DNA of 43,701 nucleotides from Acidimicrobiia bacterium (GTDB lineage: Bacteria; Actinomycetota; Acidimicrobiia; Spongiisociales; ZC4RG35): positions 1 to 43,701 of the forward strand of contig VXSV01000135.1 of assembly GCA_009837815.1 (NCBI GenBank), written 5' to 3'. Under the pieces are notes generated by a model. It was not told where the DNA came from. It worked only from the letters and a program-made list of their open reading frames with translations, and ran no database searches. The position numbers were made by a program, and so were the translations under genes. Within the stretch, counting starts at the first letter, position 1, and every line of letters starts with the position of its first letter. Positions 11,530 to 20,135 of this stretch are shown one piece after another.

Positions 11530-11549
11530 CATATACGAATATGCGCATA
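11530..11549. promoter_or_regulatory. Candidate ArgR operator (ARG box) upstream of argC
   Basis: catatacgaatatg (11530-11543) is a 12/14 inverted repeat, overlapping the perfect palindrome tatgcgcata (11540-11549); lies ~30 bp upstream of the argC start in an operon that includes argR. Confidence 0.55.
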
Positions 11550-11564
11550 GCACCAAGCCGGTAG

Positions 11565-13313
11565 CTATCCCTGAGCATTCTCCTCGTGTCCGAGCGGATA
11601 CAGGTCTCGTTCAGGCATGGCGGGCGGTAGCGGTTCGTAGAGCCAGGATTCCACCAGATCCCGCGCCGGACCTCCCCCGGTTTCGGACACCAGCGACAGA
11701 AGGTCGGCGGTTGTTGCGTTTCCGTAGCGATGGGTGTCGTGCCAGGTCCTGAGCATCCGGAAAAAGGGTTCGTCGCCCAGGTGGTCGCGAAGAGCCACCA
11801 GGGTGAGCGCTCCTCTTCCATAGACGGAATAGTTGAAGAGGTCATCGGCGGAGGGCAGGCCGGGTGGATAGAACCGGCGGGCCGCCATCGCAGTCGCCCT
11901 CTCGATGGCCTCGGTCGTGTCGCCGGACAGGAAGAACTCCCCGGAGAACAGCCGGTAATGGTTGGCTACCTCCCGGTCGTAGTCGATCACCCCCAGAATT
12001 TCTTCCGTCCACAGCCATTGCGAGAGGGTGGCGGGCCCCTCATTGAGCCAGATGTCGCTCCAATCCGAGACCGACACCGAGTTGCCGAACCACTGGTGAG
12101 CCAGTTCGTGCACCACAACCTCCTCCTGCACCAGCGATAGGTCGTATGTAGGAAGGGTCTGATGTTCCAAGGCCAGCCCCAGTCCGGCGTCGACCACCAT
12201 GGCGCCCAGGGTGTCGAACGGATAGGGCCCGAAGAGTTCCGACAGGAATCCCAGTATGCGATGCTGGTCGGTGAAGGGGTCGATCAATTCGAGGTCCAGG
12301 CCCTCCGGATACCAGGTGGTGATCTCCAGGCCTAAGGGGTCGGGCTCTGGACGGGACGCAAACTTACCGATGCCGAGCGGTATCAGATAGGGGGCCACCG
12401 GCTGTTGCATAGACCACCGGAATACCGATGTGTCCTTCTCCTGCCGCACCTCCTCCAGGATCCCACCCGACACGGCGGTCCACCCCTCGGGGACCTCCAC
12501 TTCCACGGTCACCAGCGCCTTGTCCAGAGGATGGTCGTTGAAAGGCGCCAGGGCGGCGGAGCCGTCCGGCTCGTTCATCATGAAAAATGTCCCCTCGTCC
12601 GTGGACCAGCGGCCGCCGGAGGTGAGCCCTTGAATGGCTCGCGCCGGTCGGGAGGCCACCACCCCCTCATAGGAGACGGATACCGTCATGGGCTCTCCCT
12701 CGCCGAGCGTCCGGGACGGCGCGATGATCAACTCTTCGGAGACCTGCTCGTAGTCCGCCGGCACGCTGTTGACGATCACCGAACTGGTCTCCATACCGAA
12801 AAAGTCCAGGCTGAACAGGTCAAGATCGGTGGTGGCGACGGCCGCGATGGTGGAGGAACCCGAGAGCCAACCCGTCTCCGGGTCGAAGCGGAAGGCGATC
12901 AGGTAGCTCTCCACGTCGTAACCGGAGGCGCCGAGGGTCGGATAAAGGGCGTCGCCGATCCCTTCCCGTCCCAAAGCCTGCAGGCGCTCCCACAGAGTGG
13001 GCTCCGGCGGAATGGTGGTGGTAGTACTGGTAGCAGTGGTGGTGGTAGTAGTAGTAGTGATAGTGGTGGTGGGAGGTGTGGTCGTCGTAGTTGTAGAGGA
13101 AGTTGTCGTGGTCGATCCGGCGGCGGTGGTCACGGCCGCCTCCACCGTGGACGATGTGGCCGTGGAGGCGCCGGTTGTTGAAGTGGTGGCGGCCGGCGTG
13201 TCCCCAACGGCTCGGGTCGTGTTGTCCTGAGGGGCGACAGCAGGGTCCCCGCCGCAGGAGGCGGCAACCACCAAGCATCCGAGCAGCGTCCCGCCCGCGA
13301 TCAGTCTCTTCAT
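11565..13313 (-). CDS. M1-family (aminopeptidase N-like) zinc metallopeptidase, predicted lipoprotein
   Basis: HELAHQWFGN...WLNEG (HExxH-18-E); lipobox-like LVVAASCGG; start ATG 13313 overlaps the pcnA/cca stop; Thr-rich linker after the signal. Confidence 0.88.
   Translation of the reverse strand: MKRLIAGGTLLGCLVVAASCGGDPAVAPQDNTTRAVGDTPAATTSTTGASTATSSTVEAAVTTAAGSTTTTSSTTTTTTPPTTTITTTTTTTTATSTTTTIPPEPTLWERLQALGREGIGDALYPTLGASGYDVESYLIAFRFDPETGWLSGSSTIAAVATTDLDLFSLDFFGMETSSVIVNSVPADYEQVSEELIIAPSRTLGEGEPMTVSVSYEGVVASRPARAIQGLTSGGRWSTDEGTFFMMNEPDGSAALAPFNDHPLDKALVTVEVEVPEGWTAVSGGILEEVRQEKDTSVFRWSMQQPVAPYLIPLGIGKFASRPEPDPLGLEITTWYPEGLDLELIDPFTDQHRILGFLSELFGPYPFDTLGAMVVDAGLGLALEHQTLPTYDLSLVQEEVVVHELAHQWFGNSVSVSDWSDIWLNEGPATLSQWLWTEEILGVIDYDREVANHYRLFSGEFFLSGDTTEAIERATAMAARRFYPPGLPSADDLFNYSVYGRGALTLVALRDHLGDEPFFRMLRTWHDTHRYGNATTADLLSLVSETGGGPARDLVESWLYEPLPPAMPERDLYPLGHEENAQG
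12997..13200 (-). repeat. Low-complexity triplet-rich tract encoding a Thr/Ser/Pro linker in the M1 peptidase
   Basis: Runs of ggt/agt triplets on the + strand; minus-strand peptide TTTTSSTTTTTTPPTTTITTTTTTTTATSTTTTIPPEP. Confidence 0.85.
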
Positions 13314-14782
13314 GCCGGAGGAGGGGGGCCCGGGTCTTCCAACCCCTCGTCCAGCGCCCATTTACGGGCGATCGTCAGCGCCTCGTGCTCCGAATAGGGG
13401 CCCTCATCTATGCGCTTTTCCAGGAGAACCTGCATGATCTCACCCACTTTGGGACCCGGAGACATCCCCAGATAGGCCATGATTCGGTGACCGTTGACCG
13501 GCGGACGGAGACGCTCCAGGTCCTCCTTCTCCTTGAGCTCTGCGATACGCTGTTCCAGCTGATCGATCCGATTCTGGATGGCGGCGGCTCGGCGCCGGTT
13601 GACGGTGGTCACATCGCAACGAACCAACTCGTTCAGGTCCTCGAGAAGCGGTCCGGCGTCCCGAACATAGCGGCGCACCGCCGAATCCGACCAGCCCATC
13701 TTCAGGGTGTGTGGACGGAGATGCAACTCCACCAGCCGCGTCACGTCGTCTATAACCGCCCGCCGGTATCTCAGTTCCTCCAGGCGTCGGCGGGACAGCC
13801 GCGCGCCCACCATCTCGTGATGGTGAAAGCTGACTCCTTTGGGCCCGTAAGTGCGGGTGTCGGGCTTGCCTATGTCGTGGAGCAGGCAGGCCAGGCGCAA
13901 CACCAGCCGCGGCGAGGCTTTCTCCACCACGGCCAGGCTGTGGGCCAGGACGTCCTTGTGACGGTGGCGGGGATCCTGTTCCATCTCCAGGGAGGAGAGC
14001 TCGGGCAAGAAGTGCTCAGCCAACCCTGATCTCACCAGACCCAACAGGGCCTCGGCAGGACGGGGGGCGGTGAGCAGCTTGCTGAGTTCGTCTCTGATCC
14101 TCTCGGCCGACACGATCTGGAGGCGGCCCGCCATCTCGGCCACGGCCTGCAAGGTGGGCGCGGCAGGTTGGAACTCCAACGTAGCCCAGAAACGGAAGAG
14201 GCGAAGCATCCTGAGTGGATCGTCGGCGAAGGTCTTCTCCGGAGAAGTGGGGGTGGTGAGGACCCGCCGGGCAAGATCGGCAAGCCCTCCGAACGGGTCG
14301 ACCATCTGGGCGTCGGGCACCTTGATCGCCAGGGCGTTCACCGTGAAGTCCCTCCGCTCAAGGTCTTCTTCGATGGTGTTGGAGAAAGAGACTTCCGGAT
14401 GGCGGCTGTCGGTGCGATAAACGTCCCTCCGAAAGGTTGTTATCTCGAGGGTGCTCCCCTCTTTGATGCCGGCCACTGTCCCGAACGCCTCGCCGGTGGT
14501 GTAAACCTTCTCGGCCCAGCCTTCAAGAACGGCTTTGATCTGCGGCGGACGAGCGTCGGTGGCGAAGTCGTATTCGTCGCCGGAGCCAGGACTGGCCTGG
14601 GCCAGGAAGGCGTCCCTCACCGTGCCTCCCACCAGGTAGAGCTGGTGGCCGAACTCAGCGAAGCGGCGGCCCAGCAGACCGGGGATCTGCCCGGCAGCCA
14701 ACAACCAAGTCAGTCTTTCGGGGATCACCGGCTCAATGTTGGTAGGCATCGATTGGCATTTGCTCGGAGTTTTGGCGTTCAC
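13310..14782 (-). CDS. CCA tRNA nucleotidyltransferase with HD domain
   Basis: LVGGTVRDAFL, EYDFATDARP, RDFTVNALA, LLHDIGKPDTR; GTG at 14782 overlaps the upstream stop (GTGA). Confidence 0.92.
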   Translation of the reverse strand: MNAKTPSKCQSMPTNIEPVIPERLTWLLAAGQIPGLLGRRFAEFGHQLYLVGGTVRDAFLAQASPGSGDEYDFATDARPPQIKAVLEGWAEKVYTTGEAFGTVAGIKEGSTLEITTFRRDVYRTDSRHPEVSFSNTIEEDLERRDFTVNALAIKVPDAQMVDPFGGLADLARRVLTTPTSPEKTFADDPLRMLRLFRFWATLEFQPAAPTLQAVAEMAGRLQIVSAERIRDELSKLLTAPRPAEALLGLVRSGLAEHFLPELSSLEMEQDPRHRHKDVLAHSLAVVEKASPRLVLRLACLLHDIGKPDTRTYGPKGVSFHHHEMVGARLSRRRLEELRYRRAVIDDVTRLVELHLRPHTLKMGWSDSAVRRYVRDAGPLLEDLNELVRCDVTTVNRRRAAAIQNRIDQLEQRIAELKEKEDLERLRPPVNGHRIMAYLGMSPGPKVGEIMQVLLEKRIDEGPYSEHEALTIARKWALDEGLEDPGPPPPA

Positions 14783-15789
14783 CCCGACACACGGTCGTGG
14801 ATGTTCATCAGTCTCTCCAGGGCGCGGTGGCTGCCGGCAGAGGACAACTGGGTGGGAGTCGAGCTCTGATAGGCCCGGCCGGCCATTCCCAGGAGCATTG
14901 CCCGGGTGGACCCCGCAATGGCATCCAGGTTATAGCCGCCTTCCAGGAAAACCAGGATCCGGTTGGAGGGAACGAGTTCCAACAACTGGTCCGCCATGAA
15001 GTGGTAGTCGCCTTCGGTTAATCGCAGATCCGCCAAGGGGTCCAGGTGATGGGCGTCGAACCCGCAACTCACCAGAACCCAGTCGGGGCTATATCGGCGA
15101 AGGCGTGGGATCACCATCTCCCGGAAAAGCCTCCTGTACAAATCGCCGCCGGTCCCGGCCGGCAGCGCCGCATTGATGGTGTATCCCTCCCCCGGTCCTG
15201 CACCCACCCTCTCGAGAGCCCCCGTGCCCGGGTAGTGGGGCCATTGATGGGCGCTGATGTAGAACACATCCGGATCGTGTTCGAACTCGGCATCCGTTCC
15301 GTTGCCGTGATGCACATCCCAATCGATGATCGCCACCCGGTGGCCCCGGGTCTGGAGAAACCGAGCGGTTATCGCAGCATTGTTGAACAGACAGAATCCC
15401 ATCGCCCGATCCCGAAGGGCATGGTGACCAGGGGGTCGCACCGCCAAAAGGGCCACCGCTTCCGTCTCTCCTTCCAGAAGCCGGACCGCCTGCGGTCCCG
15501 ATCCTGCCGCACGAACAGCCGCTTCCCACGATTCGGGACCTGCCGCCGTGTCAGGATCGAACCTGCCCCCTCCAGCGGCGATCACGTCCCGGACATGGGA
15601 GATGTAAGCCGGAGTGTGGGCCAATTCCAATAAGTGATCATGGGCCTCCGGCGGTTCCACCCTTTCGGTCTCGAGGCCTGAAGCAGTCACGCCCCGCTCA
15701 ACGGCCTCCAGCCGGGCCGGTCGTTCAGGGTGACGGGGTCCGGCCTGGTGCCGGTGGAAACTGGGATGGGTCAAGTAGAGAACTCTCAC
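14779..15789 (-). CDS. Histone deacetylase / acetylpolyamine amidohydrolase family protein
   Basis: RPPGHHALRDRAMGFCLFNN, IIDWDVHHGNGT, VSCGFDAHHLDPL. Confidence 0.93.
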   Translation of the reverse strand: MRVLYLTHPSFHRHQAGPRHPERPARLEAVERGVTASGLETERVEPPEAHDHLLELAHTPAYISHVRDVIAAGGGRFDPDTAAGPESWEAAVRAAGSGPQAVRLLEGETEAVALLAVRPPGHHALRDRAMGFCLFNNAAITARFLQTRGHRVAIIDWDVHHGNGTDAEFEHDPDVFYISAHQWPHYPGTGALERVGAGPGEGYTINAALPAGTGGDLYRRLFREMVIPRLRRYSPDWVLVSCGFDAHHLDPLADLRLTEGDYHFMADQLLELVPSNRILVFLEGGYNLDAIAGSTRAMLLGMAGRAYQSSTPTQLSSAGSHRALERLMNIHDRVSG

Positions 15790-15864
15790 GGTCGCATCAG
15801 ATAGTCTGGCGCGACGTCCCTCCCCTTTGGAACCTCACAGGTCGATAATCTTCGAGTAGAACCG

Positions 15865-17220
15865 ATGCCGCCACCCCTACCCGAACGCTATCGCCTTGAG
15901 GTTCGCCTGGGCAGAATCGAGGGTGTCGAAGAGTGGCTGGCCACCGACACGGTGTTGGACCGGCCGGTACAACTGCGGGTGCTCGGCCCGGAGACGGCGC
16001 CTTCCCTGCGTGAAGATTACCTTCAAGCCGTGCGCCTCTCGACAGTGGCGGCTCATCCCAACCTGCTTTCGGTTTACGATGCAGGCGCCGTCCCCGGGGG
16101 AGTGTTCGCGGCCTACGAGTGGACCGGAGGGGCAGCCTTGTCCCACCGGCTGGCGGCCGGCGCCAAACCGAGTTCTGCCGAATTTCAACCGAACGCCGCC
16201 GGCCTGGCCGGGGCGCTGGCAACCCTGCACGAGGCCGGCATCGTACACGCCCGGATCAGTCCCAACACGATCTATTACTCGGTGGACCATCCGGCCAAGC
16301 TGGGCGGAGTGGGTCCGCCCAACGATGAAAGCACTTTCACCAGCGATGTAGTGCAACTGGTCGAGACCCTGGAGCATTGGGCGATCGGCGCGACGTCGCG
16401 GGGCCTGCCCCTCTCAGAGTTGGTGGATGGCATCGCCCCCGCCATAGACGACATCCTCGCTGACGCCGCCGCCGGACAGCTGACCTCGTCGGAGTTGGCC
16501 GCCCTCCTGGCGGCGGCCCCCGCCACCACCAACTCCTCCTCCCGGACGCCCGGCGCCTCCCGGGTCGGGGTGTGGCTGACCACTGGCCTGATAGCCACCG
16601 CGATTGGACTGGTTGGCATGGGCACCCTGCTGTCGGCCGGCTCTGTTTCACCTCCACCTTTGCAGGAATCAACCACCACCCTCACCACTACCCTGCAAAC
16701 GCCCACCGTGACAGAAGCCGCCCCTATGCCAACCGTTCAGTCCCCGGAACCGGTTGCTCCTCCCGCTCCGGTACTCACTACGACGCCACCTGCGCTGTTG
16801 GACGTCCCGATCGTGTTTACTCTCGACCCCTACGGGGGCGGAGGGGAAATGGACCACCGCCTGGGGTTCCTGGTGGATGGAGACCGTGACACCACCTGGC
16901 GAACCGAGCGCTATTTCGACCCGCTGTCGTTGATCAAGGCGGGCGTCGGGCTGGTGATGACGCCTCCTGCCGGCGCGCGACAACTCGAACTATGGGGCAT
17001 CACCCCGGGAACCGTTTACACTCTGTCCTGGGCGGAGTCTCCCAACGCTTCCCTGGAAGAATGGAGTCCGGTGGCTACCGGGCAAACCACTTCCGGCGCC
17101 TTCTTTCTCACCTTGCCTCATCAGCCGGACGGTTCCTGGCTGCTGTGGTTCACCGAACTGCCAAATGTAGGTCCCGAGAACTATTCAACTTCGATCGCTG
17201 AAGTTCGGTTTTGGGGTTGA
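15865..17220 (+). CDS. MviN C-terminal-like pseudokinase + single TM + extracytoplasmic discoidin-like (F5/8C-like) domain
   Basis: Kinase-like fold pattern with catalytic motifs lost (VAIK->VQLRV, HRDxxxxN->HARISPN, DFG->GGV); TM VGVWLTTGLIATAIGLVGMGTLL; C-term DPYGGGGEMDHRLGFLVDGDRDTTWRTERYFD...KAGVGLVM. Confidence 0.75.
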   Translation: MPPPLPERYRLEVRLGRIEGVEEWLATDTVLDRPVQLRVLGPETAPSLREDYLQAVRLSTVAAHPNLLSVYDAGAVPGGVFAAYEWTGGAALSHRLAAGAKPSSAEFQPNAAGLAGALATLHEAGIVHARISPNTIYYSVDHPAKLGGVGPPNDESTFTSDVVQLVETLEHWAIGATSRGLPLSELVDGIAPAIDDILADAAAGQLTSSELAALLAAAPATTNSSSRTPGASRVGVWLTTGLIATAIGLVGMGTLLSAGSVSPPPLQESTTTLTTTLQTPTVTEAAPMPTVQSPEPVAPPAPVLTTTPPALLDVPIVFTLDPYGGGGEMDHRLGFLVDGDRDTTWRTERYFDPLSLIKAGVGLVMTPPAGARQLELWGITPGTVYTLSWAESPNASLEEWSPVATGQTTSGAFFLTLPHQPDGSWLLWFTELPNVGPENYSTSIAEVRFWG

Positions 17221-17329
17221 ATAAACAGGTTTACGGTGGATAACGAGCGACCACCATGGTCTATATGGCAATCGCCTACCTGGTGAAGGCACAAACCGGA
17301 GGCCAACCTCGCTAGCCTCCTTTCTCGCT

Positions 17330-17623
17330 GTGCAATTCGAAGAACTGCCCACTCGCTTCGCCGATGCACTTGAAACGGTGGCCGGTCGGGTACGGGCCAT
17401 GACCGCCGACCGGATGGAAGGGTGGATCCGTACAGCCATGTTCCTCGGGATCGCAGTGGTGATCGGTGCTACCGGCCTGGTCTTCCTGCTGATCACCGCC
17501 CACCGGGCTCTGGCGATCGGCTTGGGCGCGGCGGGCTCGCTGGCCACCCTGGGAGGACTATTTCTCATCGCCGGGCTGTTGATATGGAACAGGGGAACAA
17601 CCCATCCGCGAGGTCGAGAATGA
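17330..17623 (+). CDS. Small two-TM membrane protein
   Basis: 97 aa, GTG start; two hydrophobic segments (FLGIAVVIGATGLVFLLI; AAGSLATLGGLFLIAGLLI); stop overlaps trxB ATG. Confidence 0.65.
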   Translation: MQFEELPTRFADALETVAGRVRAMTADRMEGWIRTAMFLGIAVVIGATGLVFLLITAHRALAIGLGAAGSLATLGGLFLIAGLLIWNRGTTHPRGRE

Positions 17624-18555
17624 ACGACATTCAAAAGGTGCTGATTATCGGAGGGGGGCCTGCAGGCTACACCGCCGCTTTGTACGCGGCCCGCGCCGAG
17701 TTGGCTCCCCTGGTGCTGGAAGGCAGCACCCCGGGAGGCCAGCTGATGATCACTACGGACGTGGAGAACTACCCTGGCTTTCCCGAGGGCGTGCTCGGTC
17801 CCGAGATCATGGAAAAGTTCCGAGCCCAGGCTGACCGGTTCGGCGCCCAGCTCATCAGCGAGGACGCCACCGCCGTCGACTTCTCCTCCACGCCCCTCCA
17901 AGTAGTCACCAATGGCAAGGTCCACCGTTCCCACACTGTGATAATCGCCACCGGCGCCAGCGCCAAATGGCTAGGCGTGCCGGGTGAAGAGCGACTCACC
18001 GGCCGGGGAGTTTCGGCCTGTGCAACCTGTGACGGCTTCTTCTTCAAGGACAAGGATCTGTTGGTGGTGGGCGGCGGCGACTCCGCAATGGAGGAGTCCT
18101 TATTCCTCACCAAGTTCGCTTCCTCGGTTACGATTGCCCACCGCCGTGACGAATTCCGCGCCTCCGCCATAATGGCGAGGCGCGCTCTGGCGAACCCCAA
18201 GATCAGGGTGGAGTGGAACACGGTCGTCGAAGAGATCCACGGGGAGGAACAGGTGACCGGCGTCACCCTGGTCGACACTCTTAGTGGGGAAGCCAGGCGA
18301 CAGCCTGTCAACGGAGTTTTCGTGGCGATAGGCCATCGACCCAACACCGAGCTGTTCTCCGGGTGGGTAGCATTGGACGAGCGCGGTTACATCGCTCTCG
18401 CCAATGCCGGCGGCACCGCCACTTCCGTGCCAGGGGTGTTCGCGGCGGGTGATGTGGCTGATCCCACATATCGCCAGGCCGTCACCGCCGCGGGGACCGG
18501 GTGCCAAGCCGCTCTGGACGCTGATCATTATCTTCAAAACACCGTCGGGCTGTAG
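17620..18555 (+). CDS. trxB: Thioredoxin-disulfide reductase
   Basis: GGGPAGYTAALYAARAEL, CATCDGFFFK redox site, GVFAAGDVADPTYRQAVTAAGTGCQAA. Confidence 0.97.
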   Translation: MNDIQKVLIIGGGPAGYTAALYAARAELAPLVLEGSTPGGQLMITTDVENYPGFPEGVLGPEIMEKFRAQADRFGAQLISEDATAVDFSSTPLQVVTNGKVHRSHTVIIATGASAKWLGVPGEERLTGRGVSACATCDGFFFKDKDLLVVGGGDSAMEESLFLTKFASSVTIAHRRDEFRASAIMARRALANPKIRVEWNTVVEEIHGEEQVTGVTLVDTLSGEARRQPVNGVFVAIGHRPNTELFSGWVALDERGYIALANAGGTATSVPGVFAAGDVADPTYRQAVTAAGTGCQAALDADHYLQNTVGL

Positions 18556-18586
18556 GCAGCCCGGTCAAGAAAGGAATCAACAACCG

Positions 18587-18910
18587 ATGGCGGACAACCT
18601 TCTCACTATCACCGACCAGAATTTCCAGGACGTCATCTCGGGCGACCGGCCCGTGCTGGTCGACTTCTGGGCCGAATGGTGCGGCCCCTGCCGTTTGATC
18701 GCTCCCCACCTCGAGGCGCTCGCCACAGACCATCCCGACCAGTTGGCTGTCGCCAAACTGAACATCGACGAGAACCCTCAATCGCCTGCGAGCTACGGCG
18801 TGATGAGTATCCCCACCCTCATCTTGTTCAAAAACGGGGAAGAAGTGCAGCGTATAGTGGGCGCGCGCCCCAAAGAGTGGCTCTATAAGAACATAAAAGA
18901 GCATCTCTGA
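18587..18910 (+). CDS. trxA: Thioredoxin
   Basis: VDFWAEWCGPCRLIAPHLE active site; start set at ATG 18587 (MADNLLTITDQNF). Confidence 0.97.
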   Translation: MADNLLTITDQNFQDVISGDRPVLVDFWAEWCGPCRLIAPHLEALATDHPDQLAVAKLNIDENPQSPASYGVMSIPTLILFKNGEEVQRIVGARPKEWLYKNIKEHL

Positions 18911-18998
18911 CCTGCATTAGGGGGGTTGCCGTCTGGCCGACCGGTCTCGCTCTATCCTGATGAAACAAGGGCAGTATTCTGCGATCACCAGGTAACTG

Positions 18999-19961
18999 AT
19001 GCGCCGCTACCAGCTAGGCAATTCCGGAGAGGGCGTCAGGGAAATACAGGAACGTCTCTCCGCCCTTGGGCACGGTTGCGACCGGGACCGGCCCGGAGAA
19101 TTCGGGGAGGCCACCCTGGCGGCGGTAAAGGCGTTCCAGCGGACCCGAAGCCTGCCGGCCACCGGAGTGGTGGGACAGGAATCCTGGAGGGCGCTTTATG
19201 AAGCCGGCTACCGGCTGGGTGACCGCCTGCTCTTTCTGCGGCGGCCCATGCTGCGCGGGGACGATGTCGCTGAACTCCAGAGCCGGCTGGACGCCTTGGG
19301 GTTCGACACCGGCAAGCCCGATGGCATTTTCGGCCCCCAGACGGAGCGAGGCCTGCGCGATTTTCAGTTCAACCGGGGTCTGGCGATCGACGGGATCTCC
19401 GGCCCCGAGGTCATAACCGAATTGCGTTTGGTGGCGCGCGGGGAAATGCGGGCGGGCCGAGTGACGCTCCGAGAGCGCGAGTGGCTCCGTTCGCGGCCCT
19501 CCACCCTGGTTGGCGCCCGAATCTACTTCGATCCGGCCTGTCGCACCCAGGAGGAGGCCTCGGTGAGCTGGGAGGCAGCCACCGCAGCATCAATAGCGCT
19601 CCAGCAGGGGGGCGGGACCCCCATCCTTTCCCGGGGGGTGGACAGCACTTTTCCCGAGCGGGTGCGGGCGCGGCGAGCCAATCGCATGGGAGCGGACCTG
19701 ATTGTCTCTTTCCAGCTCTCGGGCCAGCCAAAGGGGGTGATCAGCTACTTCGCCACCTCACAGAGCCATAGCGTCGCCGGCAAGTTGATCGCTTCCTGCC
19801 TGGCCAAAGCTATGGACCTGGAGGTGGTTGGCCAGGCCACGGCCATTCTCAAGGACACCCGGTCGCCGGCGGTGGTCATAGCCGTCCCCGATTTGGGCGC
19901 CACCACGGGAGAGGCCGCGGTGCTAGGCCTCAAGCTCTTTTTCGAGACCCCGATCTCCTGA
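18999..19961 (+). CDS. CwlM-like protein: two peptidoglycan-binding domains + degenerate amidase_3 domain
   Basis: Two PGB repeats (GVREIQERLSALG..., DVAELQSRLDALGFDTGKPDGIFGPQTERGLRDFQ); amidase-like RARRANRMGADLIVSFQ; no signal peptide; next to trxA as in mycobacteria. Confidence 0.82.
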   Translation: MRRYQLGNSGEGVREIQERLSALGHGCDRDRPGEFGEATLAAVKAFQRTRSLPATGVVGQESWRALYEAGYRLGDRLLFLRRPMLRGDDVAELQSRLDALGFDTGKPDGIFGPQTERGLRDFQFNRGLAIDGISGPEVITELRLVARGEMRAGRVTLREREWLRSRPSTLVGARIYFDPACRTQEEASVSWEAATAASIALQQGGGTPILSRGVDSTFPERVRARRANRMGADLIVSFQLSGQPKGVISYFATSQSHSVAGKLIASCLAKAMDLEVVGQATAILKDTRSPAVVIAVPDLGATTGEAAVLGLKLFFETPIS

Positions 19962-20075
19962 CCTAGCCGTCTCTTCGCAGATGGCGTCTGGTAAATTACA
20001 CTGTTGTAACTCTCGCTATAGGTTTCCCCCGGCCCTTGCGCCTCCATGCGTCTTTATCCTGTCTGCCTCCCCCCG

Positions 20076-20091
20076 TGTTTCACGTGAAACA
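20076..20091. promoter_or_regulatory. parS: parS centromere site 1
   Basis: tgtttcacgtgaaaca, perfect 16-bp palindrome identical to the bacterial parS consensus. Confidence 0.97.
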
Positions 20092-20135
20092 TCTCTGGGT
20101 TGCGTTGCCCGAGCGCCGCACCCGCCTTTGGGGGG

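Noticed and set aside
12405-13181. 258-aa plus-strand Gly/Ser-rich ORF
   Set aside because: Antisense of the Thr-rich M1 peptidase; composition is explained by the repeat tract.
17298-17320. ggaggc...gcctcc hairpin followed by tttct
   Set aside because: Only a 6-bp stem with an 11-nt loop and weak T-tract; could overlap the following RBS; insufficient for a terminator call.
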